Source of the DNA: Allokutzneria sp. A3M-2-11 16
GTDB lineage: Bacteria > Actinomycetota > Actinomycetes > Mycobacteriales > Pseudonocardiaceae
DNA: 64,000 nucleotides
Reading direction: 5' to 3'
Assembly (NCBI RefSeq): GCF_024213555.1
Contig: NZ_JANAVO010000006.1
Location: 124,001-188,000, forward strand
Below the pieces are notes generated by a model that was not told the origin of the DNA, made no database searches, and saw only the letters and a list, made by a program, of their open reading frames with translations. This document shows positions 53,331 to 62,500 of this stretch, piece by piece. Within the stretch, counting starts at the first letter, position 1; each line of letters starts with the position of its first letter. Made by a program: the position numbers and the translations under genes.

Positions 53331-53343
53331 CGGAGGACTCGTC

Positions 53344-56300
53344 ATGCTGCTCGATTCGGCCACCCGCAAAGAAGAAGCCCTGTGGCTGCTGGAGAAGCTC
53401 ATTCCCGGCACGGGCGTGAACAACCTGTCCTTCACCTTCGAGGTGGACGGGGCGCTGGACCCGGCGGTGCTGCGGCAGGCCGTCGACCGGGTGCTGCGCG
53501 GGCACCAGGTGCTGCGGACGGTCTTCCGCGCCGGGGTCACCGGGCTGCGCCGGGAGGTGCTCGCGCCGGAGGACCTCGAGGTCGGGGTGGCCTCCCTCCC
53601 CGTGTCCACTGTGGACGAAACGCTGCTGCGCACCGAGCTGGCGATGTTCGTCGCGCGGCCGTTCACCTTCAACGGCGCCCCGCTGCTGCGGGTCGGCCAC
53701 GTCGCCGGTGAGGGGCGCGACCTCTGCTGCCTCACCGTGCACCACCTCGTCGCCGACACGATCTCCGGGGCGAGGCTGATCGCGGACCTGGTCTCCGCCT
53801 ACGACGACGCCCTCGCCGGGCGCGCCCCGCAAGGGGAGGAGGTCCCGGCGCTCGCCGAGCCGGAACCGCGGCCGGAGAGCGCGCGGTACTGGCGGGAACA
53901 GCTGCGCGGATTCGACCCCGGCGGCCTGGACCTGTGGTGCGGGCGGCAGGAGTCCTCCGGCGCCACCCTCGCCGGTGACCAGGTCACGGTGGAGCTCGGC
54001 GCGCCGGCCCTGGAAGCCGTGCACCGGCTGCGGACCGAGCTGAACACCTCCGAGGCGGTCGTGCTGCTGGCCGCGTACTCGCGGCTGCTCGCCGCGCACG
54101 GGGCAGGTCCGGACCTGGCGCTCGGCACGATGGTCAACGTCCGGGGGCAGCACCGGCAGGACGCGGTCGGCTACCACGTCAACGTGCTGCCGTTGCGGAT
54201 GACGGTTGATCCCGCTGAGCCGTTCACGCGGTTCGCCGACCGCGTGGCCACGGTGTTCTTCGACGCGATCGCGCACGCGGACATGCCGGTGGACAGCCTC
54301 TACTCGGAGGTCGCCCGCACCGGCGGATCGTGGCGGAACACCTTGTTCCGCCACGTGTTCAACTACGTTCCCGGCCTGGAGCTCGGTGAGTTCGCCATCG
54401 GCGGGGCCACCGCGCGCCCGGTCGTCGTGGAGATCCCCTACAGCAAGTTCGACCTCGAGTTCTTCGTCATGGCCTCGGCCAACGGGATTCGGCTGCGCGC
54501 GGTCTACAGCACGGACGTGTTCACGGAGGCGGAGGTCCGGGACCTCGTCGCGCGCTACGAAGCCCTGCTCGTCGGGCTCGGCGAGGAACACCGGCCCCGT
54601 GCGGCGTGGAACGCCGACGACCACGCGGTGATCGACGCGGCGAACGAGACCGCGGGCGCCGAACCCGACACCGTGCTGGCGGCCTTCCACCACCGGGTGT
54701 GCCGGACACCGGACGAGATCGCCGTCGAGTGCGGAGATGAATCTCTGACCTACCAAGGGCTGTGGGCCGCGGCGGGCGGTGTGCGCGCCGTGCTCGCGGA
54801 GGCCGGGGTCGGTGCGGGCGACGTCGTGGCCCTGGTGGCGCCGCGGAGCATCGAGCTGGCCGCGGCCGTGCTCGGGACCTGGCTCGCCGGAGCCGTCTAC
54901 CTGCCGCTGGACCCGGACCACCCGGCGCACCGGATCGCCTACCAGCTGGCCGACTCCGGGGCGAAGGCGGCGCTCGTGCCACCGGGCGCGAAGATCGCTG
55001 CCCGGCCCGGGGTCACCGTGCTCCCCATTGCGTCCACTGTGGACAGCTCGGTGGAGCCGCCGGTGATCGACCGGACCGCGCCCGCCTACCTGATCTACAC
55101 CTCCGGCTCGACGGGACGGCCGAAGGGAACCCTGGTCTCGCACCACAGCCTCGCGAACCTGGTCGAGCACTTCGCGGGCGAACTCGCCGCGCGGCCGGGC
55201 GAGGCGACGCTGTGGATGACCACGTTCAGCTTCGACATCTCCGCACTGGAGCTGTTCCTGCCGCTGGTCACCGGGGGCCGGGTGGTGGTGGCGCCGGACA
55301 GCGCGCGCACCGACGGCCGCGAGCTGACCGAACTGCTGGAGCTGCACCGCGTCGCGATCGTGCAGGCGACTCCGACCACCTGGCGGCTGGTGCTGCCGGA
55401 GTGCGAACGAGCCCTTGCCGGGTTGCGGGTGCTCAGCGGCGGGGAAGCGCTGCCGCCGCAGCTGGCCCACCGGCTCGCGCTGACCGGCTGCGAGCTGCGC
55501 AACGTCTACGGCCCCACGGAGACCACGATCTGGTCCACCTCCGGCGTGATCGAGCGCGGCAGCGGAACCGACATCGGGGTCGGCGGGCCGATTCGCGGCA
55601 CCCAGGTCTTCGTTGCGGCACCGGACGGCACCGAACTCCCGGTCGGCGTGCGCGGCGAGCTGTGCATCGCGGGCGAGGGCGTCGCGATCGGTTACCACAA
55701 CCGCGCGGAGCTGACCGTCGAGCGGTTCCGCGACCACTCCCGCTACGGCCGCCACTACCGCACCGGGGATCTGGCGCGGTGGCGCCGGGACGGCACGCTG
55801 GAGGTGCTGGGCCGGGTGGACCGTCAGGTCAAGCTGCGCGGCAACCGCGTCGAACTCGGCGAGGTGGAGAGCGTGCTGCTCGACCACCCGTGGGTCGAGG
55901 CGGCGGCCGTGGTGGTCACGGGTACCGACAGCACCGACGCCGCGCTGATCGCGTTCGTGGTCGCCGAGGACAAGCCCGACCTGGTGACCCGGCTGTGGGA
56001 GCACGCGCGGGCCGGGCTGCCCCCCGCCGCGGTGCCCAGCGAGTTCCTGGTGCTGGAGTCGTTGCCCACCACCGGGAACCAGAAGGTGGACCACCTCGCG
56101 CTGGCCCGGCTGGTCGAGGACCGCGCGCCCGCCGCCGCGGCCGCCGAACTCGGCGGGGACGACCTGGTGGCCGCGCTCGTCGGGCTGTGGCGCGAGGTCC
56201 TCGGCCGCGACGACCTCACCGCCGAGTCGAACTTCTTCACCAGTGGCGGGCACTCGCTGCTCGCCGCGCAGCTCGCCCAGCGCGTCGAGGAACGCATCGG

Positions 56301-56379
56301 CCCCCGCGTCGACCTCGCCGAACTGTTCACCCGGCCCACGCCCGCGCAGCTGGCCGAGTTCCTCCGACCCGCCAACTGA
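53344..56379 (+). CDS. free-standing NRPS module C-A-T, predicted glycine
   Basis: 1011 aa. Condensation domain (~1-440) with the active site LTVHHLVADT (His133-His134, Asp138). Adenylation domain (~450-930): A3 YTSGSTGRPKG (585), A5 NVYGPTETTIW, A7 'YRTGDLARW', A10 Lys914 in NQKVDHL. By alignment to GrsA, code positions read D-I-L-Q-L-G-V-I-W-K, close to the classical glycine code (D-I-L-Q-L-G-L-I-W-K). Carrier domain (~935-1011): GGHSLLA, phosphopantetheine Ser971. No TE, E or MT domain. It may add a glycine unit to a PKS chain or build an amide. Confidence 0.92.
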   Translation: MLLDSATRKEEALWLLEKLIPGTGVNNLSFTFEVDGALDPAVLRQAVDRVLRGHQVLRTVFRAGVTGLRREVLAPEDLEVGVASLPVSTVDETLLRTELAMFVARPFTFNGAPLLRVGHVAGEGRDLCCLTVHHLVADTISGARLIADLVSAYDDALAGRAPQGEEVPALAEPEPRPESARYWREQLRGFDPGGLDLWCGRQESSGATLAGDQVTVELGAPALEAVHRLRTELNTSEAVVLLAAYSRLLAAHGAGPDLALGTMVNVRGQHRQDAVGYHVNVLPLRMTVDPAEPFTRFADRVATVFFDAIAHADMPVDSLYSEVARTGGSWRNTLFRHVFNYVPGLELGEFAIGGATARPVVVEIPYSKFDLEFFVMASANGIRLRAVYSTDVFTEAEVRDLVARYEALLVGLGEEHRPRAAWNADDHAVIDAANETAGAEPDTVLAAFHHRVCRTPDEIAVECGDESLTYQGLWAAAGGVRAVLAEAGVGAGDVVALVAPRSIELAAAVLGTWLAGAVYLPLDPDHPAHRIAYQLADSGAKAALVPPGAKIAARPGVTVLPIASTVDSSVEPPVIDRTAPAYLIYTSGSTGRPKGTLVSHHSLANLVEHFAGELAARPGEATLWMTTFSFDISALELFLPLVTGGRVVVAPDSARTDGRELTELLELHRVAIVQATPTTWRLVLPECERALAGLRVLSGGEALPPQLAHRLALTGCELRNVYGPTETTIWSTSGVIERGSGTDIGVGGPIRGTQVFVAAPDGTELPVGVRGELCIAGEGVAIGYHNRAELTVERFRDHSRYGRHYRTGDLARWRRDGTLEVLGRVDRQVKLRGNRVELGEVESVLLDHPWVEAAAVVVTGTDSTDAALIAFVVAEDKPDLVTRLWEHARAGLPPAAVPSEFLVLESLPTTGNQKVDHLALARLVEDRAPAAAAAELGGDDLVAALVGLWREVLGRDDLTAESNFFTSGGHSLLAAQLAQRVEERIGPRVDLAELFTRPTPAQLAEFLRPAN

Positions 56380-56398
56380 CACCTTCCTGGAGAGGCAG

Positions 56399-57205
56399 AT
56401 GCTCACCTACACCGGTCATTCGGGGTCCTTCCGCGGCAACGGCGTCCAGGACCTGCTCACCCGCAACTACAAGACCGGGGAGCTGTTCGTGCACCCGGGG
56501 ACCGGCAGGCTCGACGGGCTGCGGACCTACGGCGAGCCCGTGCTGGTCGGTACCGGGTTCGCCGCCGACCACCACGTGTGGGTCGGCGCGGGCGACTTCA
56601 CCGGCGACGGCACCGCGGACGTGTTCGCGCTGACCATCGAGAAGCAGGCCTACATCTACCTGAACACCGGTGGGCTCAACGGCACCGGGACCCTGGCCGA
56701 GCCGATCCACGTCGGCGGCAAGCTGCCCGACATCACCTACGACACGATCGCGCTCGCCGACCTCGACGGTGACGGCAAGACCGACATCATCGGCCGCCAG
56801 GAGGGGACCAGCCTGGTCGACACGATCCCGTTCACCGGGACCGTGAACGGCACCAACAGCTTCGGCGACCCGTTCCGGCTCGCCGAGATCGGCGAGCACG
56901 ACATCCCGCTCGGCGCCGCCGACATCACCGGTGACGGCGAGGTCGACCTGCTCGTGCTGCACCCGGACGGCGGCCTGTCCGCGCTGGAGACGGCCACCGG
57001 CACCTGGCACCGGATCTCCGAGGGCTGGGGCGAGGCGCTGATCATCGACGTCACCGACGTCACCGGCGACGGCCGCCCGGACCTGCTGGCGCTCGGCCCG
57101 GACGGATCGCTGCTGGCCCACGTCAACACCGGGAACCCCGACCAGGTCTTCGCCCCGCCCGTGGTGGTGGCCAAGGGCTGGACCGACTTCAACGCGATCA
57201 GTTAG
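56399..57205 (+). CDS. cytosolic FG-GAP/VCBS beta-propeller protein
   Basis: 268 aa from MLTYTGHSGSFRGNGVQDLL (GGAGAGG upstream). It has four Ca-binding-type repeats: GAGDFTGDGTADVFALT, 'ALADLDGDGKTDIIG', 'GAADITGDGEVDLLVL' and 'DVTDVTGDGRPDLLAL', evenly spaced as propeller blades. Such proteins are normally secreted or on the cell surface, yet no signal peptide is present here. It sits between the NRPS and the P450 with 19- and 11-bp gaps, so it is a genuine cluster member. Possibly a calcium-dependent scaffold or a catalyst; no precedent I can name with certainty. Confidence 0.85.
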   Translation: MLTYTGHSGSFRGNGVQDLLTRNYKTGELFVHPGTGRLDGLRTYGEPVLVGTGFAADHHVWVGAGDFTGDGTADVFALTIEKQAYIYLNTGGLNGTGTLAEPIHVGGKLPDITYDTIALADLDGDGKTDIIGRQEGTSLVDTIPFTGTVNGTNSFGDPFRLAEIGEHDIPLGAADITGDGEVDLLVLHPDGGLSALETATGTWHRISEGWGEALIIDVTDVTGDGRPDLLALGPDGSLLAHVNTGNPDQVFAPPVVVAKGWTDFNAIS

Positions 57206-57216
57206 GGCACGCGATC

Positions 57217-58392
57217 ATGACGACCTTCGCCTTCCCGGAAGCGCGCACCTGCCCCTACCAGCCGCCCGAGGGCTACAAGGCGCTGAGCGAGGGCCCGCCG
57301 CTGGTCCGCGCCGAGCTCTACGACGGGGCGACCGCGTGGCTGGTGACCCGCAACGCCGACGCCCGCCGCCTGCTGACGGACCCGCGGATGTCCTCCGAAC
57401 GCAGCGCGGACGGTTTCCCGATCGTCACGCCGCGGCTGCTGGAGGCGCGCGGGTTCCGCACGCTGGTGACCATGGACGGCGCCGAGCACCAGATGTACCG
57501 GCGGATGCTGATCCCCGACTTCACGATGAAGCGCACCAGGGCCATGCGCCCCGATGTGGAGCGCATCGTCGACGAGTGCGTGGACCGGTTGCTGGAGAAG
57601 GAGAAGCCGGTCGACCTGGTGCAGGACTTCGCGGCCGAGCTGTCCGGCATGGTGATCTTCCACCTGCTCGGCGTGCCCTTGGAGGACCAGGAGCTGTTCA
57701 CCCGGCGCAGCGCGGCGCTGCTGCGGGCGGTGACCCAGGAGGACTCCGAGCGTGCGCTCGGTGAGCTGGTGAGCTACCTCGACGACCTGGTCGCCTCGCG
57801 CGAGGACGACGAGGGGACCTGGCTGCTCGACCGCCTCGCCGCGGACGAGGGCACGCTCAGCCGCGGCGACCTGGTCCGCATGGCGGTGCAGCTGCTGGTG
57901 ACCGGGCAGGGGACCACGGCGCAGATGATCGCGCTCGGCGCGGCGACGCTGCTGGAGCACCCCGACCAGCTGGAGGCGATGCGCGCGGACCCGTCGCTGG
58001 TGCCCGGCGCGGTCGAGGAGTTGTTGCGGTACCTGACCATCGCCGATATGGCGGGCCTGCGCGTGGCGACCGAGGACATCGAGCTGCACGGCGAGACGAT
58101 CAAGGCGGGCGACGGCGTGATCATGCCGTACGCGCTGCTGGCCCGGGACCCTTCCGTGTACCCCGATCCGGACCGCTTCGACATCCGGCGGACGGGCGGG
58201 CAGCACTTCGCGTTCGGCATGGGACCGCACAACTGCCTGGCGCAGGGCTTGGCCCGGCTGGAGCTGGAGGTGACCCTGCGGGTGTTGTTCTCGCGGGTGC
58301 CCACGTTGCGGCTGGCCGTTGCGCTGGAGGAGTTGGCGGTTCGGGAGGCCGCGGACATGCAGGGTGTCTATTCCCTGCCCGTGACCTGGTGA
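57217..58392 (+). CDS. cytochrome P450
   Basis: 391 aa. Heme loop FAFGMGPHNCLAQGLARLEL (axial Cys340; the usual Gly two after Cys is Ala). The ExxR motif is EELLR near residue 268. The I-helix reads VTGQGTTAQMI at 228-238: the acid of A/G-G-x-D/E-T is Gly232, so the proton-delivery acid is absent. Last gene of the plus-strand operon, directly before a strong terminator. Likely a tailoring oxidase; absence of the acid could signal unusual chemistry (peroxide use, coupling or rearrangement), which is inference. Confidence 0.9.
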   Translation: MTTFAFPEARTCPYQPPEGYKALSEGPPLVRAELYDGATAWLVTRNADARRLLTDPRMSSERSADGFPIVTPRLLEARGFRTLVTMDGAEHQMYRRMLIPDFTMKRTRAMRPDVERIVDECVDRLLEKEKPVDLVQDFAAELSGMVIFHLLGVPLEDQELFTRRSAALLRAVTQEDSERALGELVSYLDDLVASREDDEGTWLLDRLAADEGTLSRGDLVRMAVQLLVTGQGTTAQMIALGAATLLEHPDQLEAMRADPSLVPGAVEELLRYLTIADMAGLRVATEDIELHGETIKAGDGVIMPYALLARDPSVYPDPDRFDIRRTGGQHFAFGMGPHNCLAQGLARLELEVTLRVLFSRVPTLRLAVALEELAVREAADMQGVYSLPVTW

Positions 58393-58397
58393 TGTTC

Positions 58398-58430
58398 GAG
58401 GGCCGGCACCCGTGTGGGGTGCCGGCCCTC
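58398..58430. terminator. bidirectional terminator at the P450/F420 enzyme junction
   Basis: GAGGGCCGGCACC (58398-58410) and GGTGCCGGCCCTC (58418-58430) form a perfect 13-bp stem with a short loop between convergent genes, eight bases after the P450 stop. Confidence 0.85.
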
Positions 58431-58441
58431 TTCGTGTCCGC

Positions 58442-59317
58442 CTACTCGCCCGCGAGGGCGGCGATGATCGGTGCGAAGGTGGCCATCCACGGTTCGTGCA
58501 CCGCGAAGTAGGAGAAGCCGAACCGCTTGCGCCACTGCCGGGCCTGTTCGGCGATCTCGTCGACGGTGCCGACCAGGACGGCGGGGGCGGCCAGGAAGCC
58601 GTCGGCGTCCAGGTACGGGGCCTGTTCCAGCCAGCGGCCCACGGCGGCGTCGCGGTCGTCGGTGATGATCACGTCGCGGACGAGGATGTTCAGCTCCAGC
58701 GCGGAGAAGCGGTCACCCGCGGCGGAGCGCAGGTACGCCACGCGCCCGTCCATGCTCTCCGCGTCGATGATGCGGAAGCCCTGCGGTGTGGATGCCTTGG
58801 CGAGCGCGGAGAACCCGACGATGTCGGCGTGCTCCGCCGCCAGCTTCAGCACGCGGTCGCTGTTGCCGCCCAGCAGCAGCGGCGGGCCGGAGGGGCGGAC
58901 GGGCTCCGGCTTGCCCTCCGCGAAGAGGCGGGACAGCTCGCCGAGGGTGTGCTCCAGGAACTCGATGCGCTCGGCGAGGGGGCGCCACGGGACCCCGGTC
59001 GCCTCGAACTCGTCCTTGCGGTGCCCCGCGCCCAGGCCGAGCTCCAGCCTGCCGCCGGTGAGCTGGTCGGTGGTCGCCGCCTCGCGGGCCAGCAGCGTGG
59101 GGTTCCAGAACGAGGTGTTGAGCACGAACGAGCCCACCGCGGGGCGCTCGGTCGCCTGCGCGGCCGCGGTCATCGCCGAGAACGGCGCCGGGAAGCCCAG
59201 GTGGTCCGGCACCAGGATCACGTCGTACCCCAGGCGCTCCGCCTCGCGGCATTTCTCCGCCCATTCCGCCCGTCCGCCGACGGCGTGCATCACGACGCCG
59301 AACCGGAAATCACCCAT
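58442..59317 (-). CDS. LLM-class F420-dependent oxidoreductase
   Basis: 291 aa from MGDFRFGVVMHAVGGRAEWA, with GGAGGTAGG upstream. The luciferase-like TIM barrel reads 'AERLGYDVILVPDHLG', 'VGSFVLNTSFWNPTLLAREAATTDQL' (in part) and 'GRLELGLGAGHRKDEFEATG', typical of the F420-dependent TIGR03621 group. It could reduce double bonds or oxidise alcohols of the polyketide. Minus strand, divergent from the PKS; the TAGGGG repeats lie upstream of both. Confidence 0.85.
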   Translation of the reverse strand: MGDFRFGVVMHAVGGRAEWAEKCREAERLGYDVILVPDHLGFPAPFSAMTAAAQATERPAVGSFVLNTSFWNPTLLAREAATTDQLTGGRLELGLGAGHRKDEFEATGVPWRPLAERIEFLEHTLGELSRLFAEGKPEPVRPSGPPLLLGGNSDRVLKLAAEHADIVGFSALAKASTPQGFRIIDAESMDGRVAYLRSAAGDRFSALELNILVRDVIITDDRDAAVGRWLEQAPYLDADGFLAAPAVLVGTVDEIAEQARQWRKRFGFSYFAVHEPWMATFAPIIAALAGE

Positions 59318-59530
59318 GCCTACCTACCTCCAGTGCCAGTGAGAATTCCAGACTGCCGCACGGAAACGCGACAAGGAACCGCGCGCGCGGTGACTAGGGG
59401 CGGCTAAGGGTGCGCTAGGGGTTGGCCGCGTAGATCACGGTGCCTAACTTTCGCATGGTCGACGAAAACCGGCGGCGGCCATTCGACGGCTCCCAGCACC
59501 CGCCGGGTCCCCGGCGGAAAGGCGTCGAGC
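59318..59530. other. divergent promoter region of the F420 enzyme and PKS genes
   Basis: 213 bp containing the TAGGGG repeats (59395-59426). A -10-like TAGATC at 59431-59436 lies nine bases after the last repeat on the PKS side. GGAAAGG precedes the PKS GTG. Confidence 0.5.
59395..59426 (+). promoter_or_regulatory. tandem TAGGGG repeats before the PKS gene
   Basis: TAGGGG (59395), TAAGGG (59405) and TAGGGGTTGGC (59416) at 10- and 11-bp steps, matching the array at 50157-50187. The last repeat is nine bases before the TAGATC -10-like sequence, a geometry expected of SARP-type activation. Confidence 0.6.
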
Positions 59531-62500
59531 GTGCCGCAGCACACCCAGTCCAGCAACGAGGGCATCGCGATCGTCGGCATGGCCTGCCGCCTGCCGGGAG
59601 CTGCGGGAACGGCCGAGTTCGCGCGCATGCTCGCGGACGGGCGGCACGCGGTCGGCGAGGTACCGCGGCGGCGGTGGGACATCCGCCCCGACGGGCCCGC
59701 GCGATTCGGCGCTTTTCTCGACGACGTCGAACTCTTCGATGCCGCGTTCTTTCGGATCGCGCCCCGGGAAGCCGCGGAGATGGATCCGCAGCAGCGGCTC
59801 GTGCTGGAGTTGTCCTGGGAATCCCTGGAAGACGCCGGAATTGCCGCCGAAAAGCTCGGTGGCGCGCGCGCCGGTGTGCACCTCGGGCTCAGCTCGGACG
59901 ATTACGCGAAACTGCGGCGCATTCCGGCGGAACACACGCTGACCGGATCGAGCCGCGCCGTGGTGGCCAACCGCGTCTCCCACGTGCTCGGCCTCACCGG
60001 CCCGAGCGTGGTGGTGGACACGGGGCAGTCCTCGTCGCTGGCGGCCGTGCACCTCGCCTGCGAGAGCCTGCGCCGCGGTGAGTCGGAGATCGCGATCGCG
60101 GGCGGTGTCAACCTGAACCTGGTCCCCGAGAGCGCGATCGCCGCGGAGCGCTTCGGAGCGCTGTCCCCAGACGGGCGCTGCTACACCTTCGACGAACGCG
60201 CGAACGGCTACGTGCGCGGCGAAGGCGGCGGGATCGTGGTGCTCAAGCCGTTGGGGCGCGCCCTGGCGGACGGCGACCGCGTGCACTCCGTGATCCGCGG
60301 CAGCGCGTTGGGCGCGGGTACCGGTGCCACGCTGACGGTGCCCGACGCGGCCGCGCAGGCGCGGGTGTTGCGGGCCGCCTACGCCGCGGCCGGCGTGGAC
60401 CCGGGTGCGGTCCAGTACGTGGAGCTGCACGGAACCGGGACCCGGGTCGGTGATCCCGTCGAAGCCGCCGCGCTCGGCGCCGTCGTCGGCAGTGCCGCGC
60501 GGCGACCGGTGCTCGTGGGATCGGCCAAGACCAACGTGGGTCACCTGGAGGGTGGAGCCGGGATCGTCGGGCTGATCAAGGCGGCGCTGGCGGTGTCCGG
60601 CCGGGAGATCCCGCCGAGCCTGAACTTCCGCGCCGCCAACCCCGGCATCGCGCTGGACGAGCTGAACCTGCGGGTCGCCGTCGAGCGCCTGCCGTGGCCG
60701 GAGCCGGACCGTCCCCTGATCGCCGGGGTCTCCTCGTTCGGCATGGGCGGGGCGAGCTGCCACGTCGTGCTCGCCGAAGCTCCGCGCACCCCCGAGCGGC
60801 CCGCCGCGACGGTTCCCGTCGTGCCCTGGGTGCTGTCGGCGCGAAGCCGTGAAGCGCTGCGAGACCAGGCGGCTCGACTGTCCACAGTGGATGCCGAGCC
60901 GGGGGACATCGGGTACTCCCTGACGCTGCGGTCGTCACTGGAGCAGCGAGCGGTCGTCCTGGGCGCGGACGGCCTCAGTGCACTCGCGCAGGAGCGACCG
61001 AGCCCCTCGCTCGTGACGGGCAGTCCGGTTGACGGTGGGCTGGCGTTCTTGTTCTCCGGCCAAGGTTCGCAGCGCGTGGGGATGGGGCGCGCGCTGTACC
61101 AGACCTTCCCGGCCTTCGCCGAGGCGTTCGACGCGGTGTGCGACGGCTTCACGCTTCCCGTGCGCGAGGCCATCCAGGACGAGGACCGCCTGCACCGGAC
61201 GGAGTTCACCCAGGCCGCGTTGTTCGCAATCGAGGTCGCGCTGTTCCGCCTCCTGGAGAGTTGGGGTGTGCGCCCGGACCACCTGCTCGGGCATTCGATC
61301 GGCGAGCTGGCCGCAGCGCACGTGGCCGGGGTGTTCTCCTTGGCGGACGCGTGCCGCCTGGTGGAGGCGCGTGGTCGGTTGATGCAGGCGCTGCCCGAGG
61401 GCGGCGCGATGGTCGCCGTCGAAGCGTCCGAAGTGGACGTTCGCCAGCACCTCGGCACCGCGAGCATCGCAGCGGTCAACGGTCCGCTGTCGACGGTGAT
61501 CTCCGGCGACGAGGCCGAGGTCCTGGAGATCGCGAAGCGGTGGAAGCACAAGCGACTGCGGGTCAGCCACGCGTTCCACTCCGCGCACATGGACCCGATG
61601 CTGGCGGATTTCCGCTCAGTGGCAAGGGAAATCCGCTACCTCAAGCCCTCCATCCCGATCATCACCGAGGGAGACCCTGCCACACCCGAACACTGGGTGC
61701 GGCACGTGCGCGACGCGGTGCGCTTCCACGACGGCGTCACCGAACTGATCCGGCGCGGGGCGGCCACTTTCCTGGAGATCGGACCCGGCGGGCTCTCGTC
61801 CCTCGTCGGCCGCGCGGCGGTACCGCTGCTGCGGCGGGACCGGGACGAGGTCGAATCCGTGCTGCTCGCCCTCGGCACCGCGTACGTGCGTGGGGTTGCC
61901 GTGGACTGGGCCGGAGTTCTCGGCGGTGGCAGGCGGGTCGACCTGCCGACCTACCCGTTCCAACGGCGCCGCCACTGGCTCGGCGAGTCCACCGCGCCGG
62001 AAATCCCACCGCAGGTGAACAGCCGAGACACGCTGAACCTCGTCCGCGCCCACGTCGCGGCCGTGCTCGGGTACGAGGGACCGGAGGCCGTCGACGCGGA
62101 CACCAATTTCTCCGACCTCGGTTTCGACTCGCTCACCGCGGTGGAGCTGCGGGACGCGCTCGCCGCCGCGACGGGGCGCGCACTGCCCAGCAGCCTGCTC
62201 TTCGACCACCCGACCCCGGTCCGGCTCGCCCGGTACCTCCTCGACGACAGCGCCGCTGAGGAGATCGTCGCGGCCGCCCACCACGACGAGCCGATCGCCG
62301 TGGTCGGCATGGCGTGCCGGTTCCCCGGCGGTGTCACTTCGCCGGAGCAGCTGTGGCGACTGGTGGCCGACGAGCGGGACGCGATCACGTCGTTTCCGAC
62401 CGACCGGGGGTGGACGGTCGAGGACGTTCCCGTCAAGGCGGGCGGATTCCTCGACACCGCAACGGAGTTCGACGCCGAGTTCTTCGGGATCTCGCCGCGC

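Noticed and set aside
53206-56406. Minus-strand open frame of over 1000 codons opposite the NRPS gene
   Set aside because: Compositional shadow of the C-A-T gene, with no start signal and no motif.
59455-59457. ATG as PKS start
   Set aside because: It is out of frame with the ketosynthase; the GTG at 59531 is in frame with an SD.
60026-60028. Gln in the first ketosynthase as a sequence error for Cys
   Set aside because: The whole DTGQSSS motif matches KSQ loading domains, and it is the first KS followed by a malonyl AT.
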